A DNA stretch of 64,000 nucleotides. Origin: Eremothecium cymbalariae DBVPG#7215. Its lineage: Eukaryota > Ascomycota > Saccharomycetes > Saccharomycetales > Saccharomycetaceae. The position numbers and the translations under genes were made by a program. Shown here one piece after another: positions 9,058 through 18,131 of the stretch. The first letter of the stretch is position 1, and each line of letters starts with the position of its first letter. The stretch is from contig NC_016452.1 in NCBI RefSeq assembly GCF_000235365.1, positions 978,001-1,042,000 of the forward strand. The letters run 5' to 3'. The notes under the pieces were generated by a model. It was not told the DNA's origin, searched no databases, and was given only the letters and a program-made list of their open reading frames with translations.

Positions 9058-10338
9058 ATGTTGAAATTGTTTTTTATAAATTTGCTATGCATAGTCCTTT
9101 GGGCACACGCATTGCCTGTTCATGGTGTTAAAACGCTACTGCTGTATGATTCCAAAATTACGGATTTGAATGAATATTCGAAACTGTTTGCTACTTTGCA
9201 GAAAAGATCATACAAGATTGAATTTGTTGCGATAGATGATTCCAATGATCAATTCAAGCTCTACGATGGTGAGAAGAGGCTATATGACAACTTAATTTTG
9301 TTCCCAACCAAAAGCAGAACGATCAGCAGCAACTTTGACGTGAGCACTTTATTAAATTTCTCTGAAGATGGCGGAGACGTCTTGACAATTACAAGTCCTG
9401 GTGGTTTAAATGATGCTGTTCGTATATACTTGAACCAATTGGGGATTTATCCAAGCCCAAGGGATTCGAAATTGGTCGATTACTTTCAGAAAGGTGCAAG
9501 TGATGTTATTTCGATTTCAACAAGTGAAGTCTTAAACAGAAACGTTTTTTCTGAACCTTCAATGGAACTCGTTTATTCTGGTTCGTCTGCTTTGTTGGGT
9601 AATGGTGAATTACTAGTACCAATATTAGCAGCCCCTAGAACTTCATTCAATACCAACAACAAAGGAGACCGCTGGACTGTTGGTTCACAGGGTTATCTAA
9701 TCGCTGGGTTTCAAAGTTTAAACAATGCAAGAACTGTTTGGATCGGAAGTGATTCTTTTTTGAAAGACGATGTGTTCAATTCCAACGGTTTGTTCATTGA
9801 AGATTTAATAAAGTGGAATTTCAGAGAGAAGGCTGTTATTAAGAGTGTTGGTTTCTCCCATTCACATTCTAATGGAATTTCATACGATGAACATCCTTAT
9901 AAGGTTAGAGATTCAATCGTTTACGAAGTCGGTTTTTCAGAATGGAACGGGTCTGATTGGGTCCCCTTCATTACAGATGATGTGCAATTTGAATTACGTA
10001 TGATTGACCCATATTATCGCCTTACTCTGAATGCCAGTAGGCAAACTAAAGACATCCAGTACTACACTACAGGCGAATTTAAATTGCCAGACCACCATGG
10101 CGTTTTCACCTTTTTGACGGATTATAGAAGATCTGGGTTATCTTATGTAACAGAAAAGGATGTTAAAGCAATTCGACATCTGGCAAACGATGAATATCCA
10201 AGGAGTTATAAAATCACAAACGCATGGGTATATCTATCATCGATTTTCTCTGTGATTTTCCTGTTTTCGATGTTCTTGCTTGTCTATATGAATGCTCCAA
10301 TTACTGAGAACGTTGGCGTAGAAAAGAAGAATAACTAG
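9058..10338 (+). CDS. WBP1: Oligosaccharyltransferase subunit Wbp1
   Basis: Essential subunit of the ER oligosaccharyltransferase (OST48/DDOST family), which transfers the lipid-linked glycan to Asn-X-Ser/Thr sites. The 426 residues comprise a signal peptide (about 1-19), a long lumenal domain starting VKTLLLYDS, one membrane span near 397-418 (WVYLSSIFSVIFLFSMFLLVY) and a short cytosolic tail ending EKKNN. The last four residues, KKNN, form a KKXX ER-retrieval signal, as known for yeast Wbp1. Position and orientation match YEL002C. The start is the ATG just before the hydrophobic segment. Confidence 0.95.
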   Translation: MLKLFFINLLCIVLWAHALPVHGVKTLLLYDSKITDLNEYSKLFATLQKRSYKIEFVAIDDSNDQFKLYDGEKRLYDNLILFPTKSRTISSNFDVSTLLNFSEDGGDVLTITSPGGLNDAVRIYLNQLGIYPSPRDSKLVDYFQKGASDVISISTSEVLNRNVFSEPSMELVYSGSSALLGNGELLVPILAAPRTSFNTNNKGDRWTVGSQGYLIAGFQSLNNARTVWIGSDSFLKDDVFNSNGLFIEDLIKWNFREKAVIKSVGFSHSHSNGISYDEHPYKVRDSIVYEVGFSEWNGSDWVPFITDDVQFELRMIDPYYRLTLNASRQTKDIQYYTTGEFKLPDHHGVFTFLTDYRRSGLSYVTEKDVKAIRHLANDEYPRSYKITNAWVYLSSIFSVIFLFSMFLLVYMNAPITENVGVEKKNN

Positions 10339-10429
10339 TCAAGGCAAATAAATACTGTTTTTTTTTAAATAAATACTGAGAATATATATATACGCAGCCT
10401 ACAATATTATCAATTTTACTTAATAAAAC

Positions 10430-10849
10430 CTATTGCCTGAGAATTTGGATCTTATTATCTTTCTTCCATTTTTCGAACTCATTTGCTATCTTTATTAACT
10501 CAGCTTTCATAGTTGAAATAGTAGTTGAAATCTTTTCTTTCTTGGTCTCTAATATTGGAATAGTACTTACTACATCGGTTTCCACCAGAGCACCCCCTAC
10601 CATTCTGTAGCATTTCCTTGTATCTTCAGTGGTTTTCAGGGTGGAAAGCACAATTTCGTGTTCCTCTTTATCATTGCCTAGCTCAATTATTTTGGTTTGC
10701 AGTTCTTCTAAAGTCTGCTTGTACTCGTTGTACTTGATTTGAAGTACTGCAGATAATGATAGTTAGTTTCTGCATTCCATTAAACCAAAAAAGGAGAGTC
10801 AATAAAAGCTATCACCAAACATACCATTAGATCTTTGTTCCACAGACAT
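10430..10849 (-). CDS. GIM4: Prefoldin subunit 2 (Gim4), spliced
   Basis: Two exons on the minus strand: exon 1 at 10825-10849 (25 nt, MSVEQRSN plus one base) and exon 2 at 10430-10746. The 78-nt intron (10747-10824) starts GTATGT and ends CTGCAG. A branch site AACTAAC lies on the minus strand (10762-10768), a one-base variant of the usual TACTAAC. The spliced protein has 113 residues with the prefoldin-beta layout of two helices around a central hairpin (RKCYRMVGGALVETDV). It delivers nascent actin and tubulin to the CCT chaperonin as part of the hexameric GimC complex. S. cerevisiae YEL003W is also spliced near its start, which supports this model. Confidence 0.9.
10747..10824 (-). other. 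GIM4 intron
   Basis: A 78-nt intron with 5' splice site GTATGT, branch site AACTAAC and 3' splice site CAG. Removing it joins MSVEQRSN to VLQIKYNEYKQ in frame, giving the normal prefoldin N-terminal helix. Confidence 0.9.
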
Positions 10850-11619
10850 GATGGTCTTTTCCTGTCGAACGAACCTCGTTATGTAGGTGAAAGTGCCTGA
10901 AGTTCAACAAGGCTGGCTAAGCAAGACTTTTCTTTGTAGGTTTTTAAATTCGTGCGCATCTCTGCACAGAATGAGAGGGGGCTTGTGCAACAAAAATGGT
11001 TATAAAGCATAAAGAGCTTTCAATAACAACCAAGAATGCTTCTGTAAACTATGGATACTAATACTTATGGATGTTAGTTTTTATATACCTTCGACGGTCG
11101 TTGTCCTTCGTACAAACGATTGAAAACCTCAACATGGAAGTGAAAAGATAATTGACCATTAATAATTGATAATTGATAATTGATTGATTACTGTTTTGAA
11201 GAAGTGATATATATATGAAATAAACATTTTACATAGATCAATTAAGATCTCACAATAAATATGTAATCTTTCACCTTTTTTGAATATATCTATCTGTATT
11301 AAAGTTTAAATACGCAGTTTCAGATACAAAACCTGGCTGCATAGTTGAAGAAAGTAATGACAAATAATTCTCAATGCATATAATCAACAAAGCAAAACTA
11401 TATAAGACTCAACAAGTTCCAAACAGCTGAATACTGCTCAGCATTTTAACCAGGCAGTTCAATTAGAAGTTACGGAAGTGTATTTGTCGTGACGGATGAC
11501 AAGCGATATCGAATGTTATTGTGAAAGGTTCGCGGCAACCGTCTATTTAAACAACTTACAGACATGGCAGGTTAGTCTCTACATAAAGCCTTGAATTAGA
11601 ATGGGAGGTGGTATAGAGC
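10850..11619. promoter_or_regulatory. Divergent intergenic region, GIM4 / VAB2
   Basis: This is 770 bp between divergent genes. I see a TATATATATG stretch near 11208-11217 and a short tandem TAATTGA run near 11161-11185, but no RNA gene or ORF worth calling. Confidence 0.5.
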
Positions 11620-12624
11620 ATGAGTTTTCTATTTTCCGGGGACCCAAGAAATCTTAAGAGGAGAATAAGGCATGATTTTATACCTATTAAGGGTTCTGAG
11701 GTTTATAAACAGCTAAATTCCCTTGCAGCATTACCATCGTGCAAAGAATTGAGGCAGGATAATATATTCAAGATTGTTTCCAATGAAATCCGGCAGGTTA
11801 AGTCAGATATTCAGGGTATTCAAACACGTGTGAATGCTGAGGTGGATGCTGAAAAGGAGCAGGCGGATCAACTGAATCAAAAGTTAAGAACTTCTGCTTA
11901 TAAAATTGATCATACTGCCAAAAGGGTGTTTAGACTGCGTTACAAGCACGAGAACAACACAAAAAAACAAATTATGGAGCTAGATACATACATTGACAGT
12001 ATTGATCAAAGTCTTAAAGAGTGCCAAGATATTGTAAATGAGGTCATAAGTGACCTGAGCAATGTTGATTTAAGATTACCCGAGAAAGAACGGCTACTCA
12101 GCAATCAGCAGTTGAACGAAAGGCATTATCCACTGTTATATAACATATTTCGTGGCAAATTTCCCTCAAAGTTTCAATCCATTCAAATGTTAAAGTCTAA
12201 TGATTCTTCAGAGATCGAAATACGTCCCCCCGTTACTGAAATATACGCTGATTCTTGCGGGGTAGAAGTTTCTAAAAGGGATTACAAAGGTAATTTACAA
12301 ACAAATCAGTCCACACCACTAGGGCTGGGTATAGAAATGGAAGATGAATTTTACAGTCCGAAAAGTCCTAAGTTCTTTGCGATTCAAGGATCATCATGCT
12401 TGGGAAGTTTAGAGCGTTCTGGTTGCAAGAAAAGTACAACAGGGTATTCTTCCAATTCTCCTAATCTTGATAGCGCTACAAGAGACGTGATTCCAGACAA
12501 AATTTTAATGCCCAGGTTCCAACGAGTGGCAGCCCCCCAGACTGCTACAACCCTCGAAAATGTCCAAATTACTGAGCCCTTTGTGGCCGTGTCAGCTAAG
12601 AACGAGGATCCAACTAGTAAATGA
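11620..12624 (+). CDS. VAB2: Coiled-coil protein, probable BLOC-1 subunit Vab2
   Basis: A 334-residue protein with a basic N-terminus and a long helical coiled-coil region (about 50-165), then a Ser/Pro-rich tail predicted to be disordered. I recognise no catalytic motif. The call rests mainly on context: YEL005C (VAB2) lies in this gene neighbourhood in S. cerevisiae, and the strand here is the expected one relative to GIM4, CFD1, BET1 and EPS1. Vab2 is a BLOC-1 component acting on endosomes with the Rab5-type GTPase Vps21. The N-terminal and coiled-coil layout agrees with that. An out-of-frame ATG lies 19 bp upstream. Confidence 0.6.
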   Translation: MSFLFSGDPRNLKRRIRHDFIPIKGSEVYKQLNSLAALPSCKELRQDNIFKIVSNEIRQVKSDIQGIQTRVNAEVDAEKEQADQLNQKLRTSAYKIDHTAKRVFRLRYKHENNTKKQIMELDTYIDSIDQSLKECQDIVNEVISDLSNVDLRLPEKERLLSNQQLNERHYPLLYNIFRGKFPSKFQSIQMLKSNDSSEIEIRPPVTEIYADSCGVEVSKRDYKGNLQTNQSTPLGLGIEMEDEFYSPKSPKFFAIQGSSCLGSLERSGCKKSTTGYSSNSPNLDSATRDVIPDKILMPRFQRVAAPQTATTLENVQITEPFVAVSAKNEDPTSK

Positions 12625-12658
12625 AACTTTGTCCAATTTTTTTAATGAACTACAATGG

Positions 12659-12696
12659 TTTAATATATATATATCTATATATATCTATATATATAA
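12659..12696. repeat. Imperfect (AT)n tract between convergent genes
   Basis: A (TA)n tract interrupted by two TC steps fills the 89 bp between the VAB2 and CFD1 stop codons. It is probably part of both 3' ends. Confidence 0.7.
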
Positions 12697-12713
12697 AGCT
12701 CTTGCGGCCAGTA

Positions 12714-13556
12714 TTAACACCTAGGTGGTATGCCGTGCTCAATAATCTTCCCTATTATATTATTAAATATTGGGTATAGTGCCGATTTCTCGTACAACTC
12801 AACAAGTGTCTCTCCTAAAGTAGTTTGATTTTCTATTAGCTCCACAAATGTAGGATCTATGGGCACATTGCCCAAATAGGGCACCTCAAGAAGATCCGCC
12901 AACTTCTTAGCACCACCGCTTGAGAATATGTTCGTGCATTCGGCACAGTGTGGACATACAAAGCCAGACATGTTTTCAATAATTCCCAAAATCTTAAACC
13001 CTACCTTTATGCAAAAATTAATTTCTTTCTTGACATCGGCAACGGCCACATTCTGTGGAGTAGATACCACTATAACTCCGTCTGGCCTCTCATATCTTAG
13101 CTGCTCTGCAATAGAAATGTGCTCATCTGACGTCCCAGGCGGCGTATCAATCAAAAGATAATCTAATTCACCCCAACAAACATCCGAAATAAACTGGTTA
13201 ATCATAGCAGTTTTCTTAGGCCCTCTCCACACAACACTATCACCTCTATCGTTCAGTAAAAACCCCAAAGACATTAATTGTAAGCTGCCTTTTTCCGATG
13301 ACCCCGGCACTGCAACAGGCATCCACCCTTTTTCCGTCTGATAAACCGATTTCCCCTCCATACCAAACATACGAGGAAGTGATGGACCCGTAAGATCTAT
13401 GTCTAAAATACCGACTTTAAACCCCATGCTTGCTAGAGTTAGCCCAACTTGCGTAGTTACCGAACTCTTACCAACACCACCTTTTCCCGACAAAATAAGT
13501 AAAATATGCTTGACTCTGGCAAGAGATGCCGCCTCTATAACCTCACGAGTACTCAT
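12714..13556 (-). CDS. CFD1: Cytosolic Fe-S cluster scaffold ATPase Cfd1
   Basis: P-loop ATPase of the Mrp/Nbp35 family. With Nbp35 it forms the cytosolic scaffold that builds 4Fe-4S clusters for cytosolic and nuclear proteins. The 280 residues start at ATG 13554-13556; the frame extends upstream without another ATG. The deviant Walker A motif GKGGVGKS is at 24-31, followed by DIDLTGPS, and [10 protein letters not shown] further on. The bridging cluster cysteines are in VCPHCAEC, with Cys201 and Cys204 as the CX2C pair. It lacks the N-terminal ferredoxin-like cysteines of Nbp35, which fixes the identity as Cfd1. Position matches YIL003W. Confidence 0.95.
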   Translation of the reverse strand: MSTREVIEAASLARVKHILLILSGKGGVGKSSVTTQVGLTLASMGFKVGILDIDLTGPSLPRMFGMEGKSVYQTEKGWMPVAVPGSSEKGSLQLMSLGFLLNDRGDSVVWRGPKKTAMINQFISDVCWGELDYLLIDTPPGTSDEHISIAEQLRYERPDGVIVVSTPQNVAVADVKKEINFCIKVGFKILGIIENMSGFVCPHCAECTNIFSSGGAKKLADLLEVPYLGNVPIDPTFVELIENQTTLGETLVELYEKSALYPIFNNIIGKIIEHGIPPRC

Positions 13557-13858
13557 AATTGTAGCTGCCACCCAGAATGACTATATAAATGAACTGTGTA
13601 CCCACTTTTGGAACATTTGGTGATGATTATAATTAAATAAATGAACTGAAGGCCTGGATGAATATTTAATAATCACTAAAAACGGAAAACACTCAGCTCG
13701 CATAATATACGATCAACATAAGAAGGGAAGAGGTTGTAGAACAGCTTCGCTGGTATTATTAAAGTTAGAACAGCAAAAGGGTATTAATTAATACTAAATA
13801 TTATCATTTCTCAAGTTTATACTTAAAACGAAGGATTAGATATACAAAATTCTTTAGG
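13557..13858. promoter_or_regulatory. Divergent promoter, CFD1 / BET1
   Basis: This is 302 bp between two start codons. No distinct motif or RNA gene is recognised. Confidence 0.45.
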
Positions 13859-14302
13859 ATGAACGCCAGGTCGGATCATAGTACTGTTCATCAAAGAACG
13901 CAGCTGTTTGGACCAGAATTTAGCAAACCTGTTGAAAGGTCCAGATCACCGTTTAACAATGGTAGCCATCAGAACAACAGCAATAACAATATTAATGGGT
14001 CACTTGACTATTCACAGTCGATGCTAGCACAATTAGAATCTCAAAGTGATGCGGAGGTCGGTATTATGAGTGAGAAACTCAAGGCATTAAAAAACTTATC
14101 TCTAAGGATGGGAGAAGAGATTCGTGGCAGTAGCCATACGCTAGATGAATTAGGAAACACTTTTGAGCAGGGATCTGTTAAGCTGAAGCGTACATTCAAT
14201 AAGATGATGATAATGGCAAAAAAATCTAAGATTAGCATTAAAACTTGGTTACTGATTTTTTTTTCAGTAGGTGTTTTATTCTTCTATGTGTGGATTCGAT
14301 AA
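13859..14302 (+). CDS. BET1: ER-Golgi v-SNARE Bet1
   Basis: A 147-residue tail-anchored Qc-SNARE for fusion of COPII vesicles with the Golgi. The N-terminus is polar and Asn/Ser-rich (QRTQLFGPEF is shared with yeast Bet1). The SNARE helix spans about 52-115 (LESQSDAEVGIMSEKLKAL to LKRTFNKMMIMAKKS), and a membrane anchor follows (TWLLIFFSVGVLFFYVWI). As I recall, S. cerevisiae BET1 (YIL004C) has an intron near its start. Here the ORF is continuous from a suitable ATG and needs none. Confidence 0.95.
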   Translation: MNARSDHSTVHQRTQLFGPEFSKPVERSRSPFNNGSHQNNSNNNINGSLDYSQSMLAQLESQSDAEVGIMSEKLKALKNLSLRMGEEIRGSSHTLDELGNTFEQGSVKLKRTFNKMMIMAKKSKISIKTWLLIFFSVGVLFFYVWIR

Positions 14303-14455
14303 ATGGTAATAAAAACAAAAAAATACGAAGGAAATGAGTAGAGTGTACTACTGTTATATCTTTGTTAAACTTTAGAGGGTCATAATGTATACATTTAATA
14401 TCACCAATTGGAGTTTCAAAGGCGGCTCATTATTCGTTGGGTGCACATATTCATA

Positions 14456-16534
14456 TTAATCTTTAAGTCTTCTACGCTTTCCCAGCAAACCAGCTGAATC
14501 TCTTTTAGCGAAATATCTTCTACGAGTCTTATGTTTTCTGTACAAGCTAGGGGATTTAAGGGCAGTGAAGACTACACATAAAGTGCACAACCAACCAAGG
14601 AGTCCAAATTGATGAACTTTGTCCAGGAATCTTAAGTGATGACCAAAGGGAGAGTTTATCAATAGTTGGCGAACGACTTGTTTCGGCTTTGATTCAGGGA
14701 AAATCAACGCTTTTAGGGTCGCCTTCATGTAGGTAGGGGAATCAGTCGTCAAAGGCTGCCCAAAGGGATCCGTGTCATAATAAAACTTTTTATTCAGTTT
14801 ATTAACGATGAGAACATCACCGTTTTTATAATAACGCTTGTTTATATTTAGACCAAGTTTATTCAGAAGTATCCGGTTATCATGAATATCGACATAAGCA
14901 AGCAGCACTTTGTGCCTATCTCTTAAAATCAGTTGCTGAATGCTATCTTCATCAAAGTATTCTTCATCCTTGCTCGATTGTGGTACACCACTTTGCTCTT
15001 CAAAGCTCTTATAATTGTTATCTTGCCTAATTTTCTCGAAGTCATGATACGAAACAAGGAAACTGATCAGATAGCTTTTGCTAGCCGCCTTTGAAGCAGA
15101 ATTCCCGGTGTCAACAAGTTGAATGGCCAATTCATCATAAACATCTCCATGAAACTCTATTAGTTGTTTGAAGTTATCTAGTTTTAACTCATTGACCATG
15201 GGCAAAGAATTTTGCTCTATCCAATTGTTCAATGTTTTAACATCTTCGTAATTTCCATAGAATACATTAGGAACCAGACTACCCTGTTTGAACATAAAGA
15301 AACTTTGATGCTTAGATAATGTCATCAAGTCCAAATATTGTTTATTTGCAAGTTTTTCTGGTTCTGAGCTATTGTAATTAATTTGCTTAATCATTTCATA
15401 GTAGTTTTGCTGAACCAACCTTGGCAAATTTGCAGCACTTTTGTATAAATAAACTCCTGGTAAACCACTTAGTAATTTACACAAGGAACTTAGAACTTTC
15501 AAATTTTCTCCACCAGATGACTTATAGTCTTGGTACAAAACAAGGAAGGTTTTCCCGCTATCAAATATGTCATTTGGTTTTCCAACTTCAATTGGTTTAC
15601 GTATCATTTCGTTCAGCTCAAGCTCAGTAATGGATGGAAATTGAGAGTTAGAATACGTCCTAGATGCGAATTCTGCCAAATCTGACGGATCAAAAGAAGA
15701 TCCCTTATACATTATAATGTTATCTTCTCCATGGCCAGGTAACATAAGAGCTACTGCCGGAAATACACCGCCACTGTGTCTTCTTGAGTCTACTAAATGA
15801 TCCAATTTCAATTTTTTGCATGGAGTTGAATCTTTCATGCAATTATAATGAGCAATATCGATATCTTTTACCGCCCTTAAATTAGACAGAGTTTTCCAAT
15901 TTGCCTGGTAATTGGTACATTTTGCACAATTAGCAAACGATAATCTTTTACTCATGTTTTTCAAATTTTCCGATGGCCAAAAGGAAATCAATACTGGCTT
16001 TTCACCTCTTCCTTCAATATATGAGGATAGCTGTTCAGAATTAAGCATAAGGCTTCTACTAGTCTCTGAAACGGAAAGCAAGTTTTCCTTTCTTATTGCT
16101 TCGTCTTTCATAAATTTAATAAAATTTTCCTGATTTCTTAATGACGACCTAGGATAATCTTGAATGAATCCTCCAGGTCCATACAACTTGATACTGGGAT
16201 AAGCTTTAATATTCTCTTGGTTACAGAGATCACCACTTTCAAGGCAATTTACCCTCTCCATCGAAATACCTAACTTCATACCTTCTGCATGGAAGCTCTT
16301 CCAAGTATCCTCCCATTTGGGTGCCAAAAGAAGACACTGAGGGCAAGTTGGACTAAAAAACTCAACTAAATGTAGGTTCTTAGACATCGTATCCTCAAAG
16401 TTTCTAACAGTAAGAGGTGGTGGAATTTGTGAAACTTCTTGATCTTCAGGTGTATCAGGAGTAATTACGGTATCCTCAGCGTAGGCAAAAGAAGCCAACA
16501 GAGAAACCAACCATAATACCAGAGAACACTTCAT
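14456..16534 (-). CDS. EPS1: ER protein disulfide isomerase family member Eps1
   Basis: A 692-residue type I ER membrane protein of the PDI family, involved in ER quality control of plasma membrane cargo such as Pma1. It has a signal peptide (1-19), a first thioredoxin domain with a CPQC active site (EFFSPTCPQC, near residues 60-67), and a second thioredoxin-like region with CAKC (near 203-206). A long lumenal part follows, with one membrane span near 650-670 and a strongly basic cytosolic tail (KRRRLKD). The tail has no strict KKXX motif. Length is close to the S. cerevisiae protein (about 700). Position and strand match YIL005W. Confidence 0.9.
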   Translation of the reverse strand: MKCSLVLWLVSLLASFAYAEDTVITPDTPEDQEVSQIPPPLTVRNFEDTMSKNLHLVEFFSPTCPQCLLLAPKWEDTWKSFHAEGMKLGISMERVNCLESGDLCNQENIKAYPSIKLYGPGGFIQDYPRSSLRNQENFIKFMKDEAIRKENLLSVSETSRSLMLNSEQLSSYIEGRGEKPVLISFWPSENLKNMSKRLSFANCAKCTNYQANWKTLSNLRAVKDIDIAHYNCMKDSTPCKKLKLDHLVDSRRHSGGVFPAVALMLPGHGEDNIIMYKGSSFDPSDLAEFASRTYSNSQFPSITELELNEMIRKPIEVGKPNDIFDSGKTFLVLYQDYKSSGGENLKVLSSLCKLLSGLPGVYLYKSAANLPRLVQQNYYEMIKQINYNSSEPEKLANKQYLDLMTLSKHQSFFMFKQGSLVPNVFYGNYEDVKTLNNWIEQNSLPMVNELKLDNFKQLIEFHGDVYDELAIQLVDTGNSASKAASKSYLISFLVSYHDFEKIRQDNNYKSFEEQSGVPQSSKDEEYFDEDSIQQLILRDRHKVLLAYVDIHDNRILLNKLGLNINKRYYKNGDVLIVNKLNKKFYYDTDPFGQPLTTDSPTYMKATLKALIFPESKPKQVVRQLLINSPFGHHLRFLDKVHQFGLLGWLCTLCVVFTALKSPSLYRKHKTRRRYFAKRDSAGLLGKRRRLKD

Positions 16535-16946
16535 AACCCTTCAATAGTTCGAGCAATCAAATCAAATGTTTAAATCCTTATCGTCTTCGCTCAGTATCTT
16601 GAAGAACATTACTAGTAAAACTGGATGTTTGATTTCTGGAGTTGATCTTACCGTTCATAAAAGGTGCGGTTCCGTTTCGCTTTCACCCTCCCTGGTTACG
16701 TAAAAAAATTGAGCCTAAATAGAGTTAATAGTTTAAATACGATGGATAAACACATCTTATTGAAGTATATTATATCAGTATTTGATTGTGAAGTAGTCTA
16801 GTGAGAAAGTAGAAATCAGTCAGTGTTCAGTTTTCACATATGACCGCTTCGTGAAGGTATAATCAATGGATCAGTTATTGTACACTATGCCTATCTGTGT
16901 AGCGTATATTTAAAACGTTAAAAACAAGATAGGATGCGATCTGGGA
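16535..16946. promoter_or_regulatory. EPS1 upstream region and YIA6 3' flank
   Basis: This is 412 bp between two minus-strand genes. No RNA gene or striking motif was recognised. Confidence 0.45.
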
Positions 16947-18131
16947 TCATGACTGAAGAGTATTGTTCCACAACCTGATATATTTGCGGAAGTACTCGAA
17001 AGAAACTAATGTTACAGCGGACGTAGGGAGTGTTCTGGCTATGTTCGTGGTGAAGCCTGAATAAAAGCCGATGAAACCTTCATTTACGTAAAGCTTGGAA
17101 ATCATACTAAGAACCCCAGAATGCAACCCTGTTGCTCTGATCTGCATTCTGGTTCTCAATATTTCATGTGGATAAGTAATTGTGCTGGCAACCATTTTTG
17201 ATATACATGATGCAACAATCAAGCGACCTAGATGCAGGTTGTGGCCCAACTGATCCAGATCACCTGTAGTCGGTGCGTTATAGTGCAACCAGCACTTTAA
17301 CTGTTCATAGACAGGGAAATGAATTGCAACGTGGAAAAGCCCAAAGAGTGAGGGCACAAGACCAGAATAGAATACTTTTAAACCCTCTAATCGATACATC
17401 TTTCTGAACGCATCCAATGTACCGTTATAGTACACAGAAAAATACTTTTTGTTCGACTGAATCATCAATCTTGTTTTAACAACCCATATCGGATTTGTCA
17501 ATGCAGTGGTAATCGCCCCTGCGGTCAACGCAGACGCAGAGTTCGCCATAAAATCATTCATGAAGACAGCGGGATAACGTTTCTTACATCTTTCATATAT
17601 CGAAAAGTATATCATCCATGTAGGAAAATATCCTAAAACTATAGGAACCAACCCTTTGTAAAGACCTCTATAACTCTCGTCCTTCACTATCCTACTAAGC
17701 GTACCCAAAATCCCACTGTAATACCTTGAATTAGAAAGCAACCCTTGAGCTTGTAACCTTGTCTTCGCTACATCTAATGGACAAACAATAATCCCGGATA
17801 TAAACCCTGCAAGTGCTCCAGAGAGCGCCGTAATCTCCGTTTCCTCTAGTCTTCTAGATAATAAAGGCAGCTGTTTACCCTTGTTGTTATCATCCCCTCC
17901 TCCCATAGATCCCGATGAATACGCCTCACCACCATCTGGCACATCCTCAAGCACGCTTACAGAAGAAAGCGGTGTGCAACAATCTGGTGCCAAAATATCA
18001 TCCATGTTAATTATTCTTCTTTCCCCGCCTCCACCCTCCGCAGTCCGCACACCTGACACAAGTTGTTCCATTGTAGAGCTAAGCTGATCCGACTTCACTA
18101 CGCCATTCTCTTCCATTATACTTGCTTTCAT
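16947..18131 (-). CDS. YIA6: Mitochondrial NAD+ carrier, Yia6/Yea6 type
   Basis: Mitochondrial carrier family protein of 394 residues from ATG 18129-18131; a second ATG (residue 6 of this model) is possible. It has three carrier repeats with the signatures PLDVAKTRLQ, PIWVVKTRLM and PHEILRTRMQ, giving six membrane helices in the inner membrane. A 110-residue polar, Gly/Ser-rich extension precedes the carrier core. YIA6 (YIL006W) and YEA6 (YEL006W) are WGD duplicates in S. cerevisiae, so this single gene is the pre-duplication equivalent of both. The substrate (NAD+) is taken from that family and cannot be read from the sequence alone. Confidence 0.9.
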   Translation of the reverse strand: MKASIMEENGVVKSDQLSSTMEQLVSGVRTAEGGGGERRIINMDDILAPDCCTPLSSVSVLEDVPDGGEAYSSGSMGGGDDNNKGKQLPLLSRRLEETEITALSGALAGFISGIIVCPLDVAKTRLQAQGLLSNSRYYSGILGTLSRIVKDESYRGLYKGLVPIVLGYFPTWMIYFSIYERCKKRYPAVFMNDFMANSASALTAGAITTALTNPIWVVKTRLMIQSNKKYFSVYYNGTLDAFRKMYRLEGLKVFYSGLVPSLFGLFHVAIHFPVYEQLKCWLHYNAPTTGDLDQLGHNLHLGRLIVASCISKMVASTITYPHEILRTRMQIRATGLHSGVLSMISKLYVNEGFIGFYSGFTTNIARTLPTSAVTLVSFEYFRKYIRLWNNTLQS

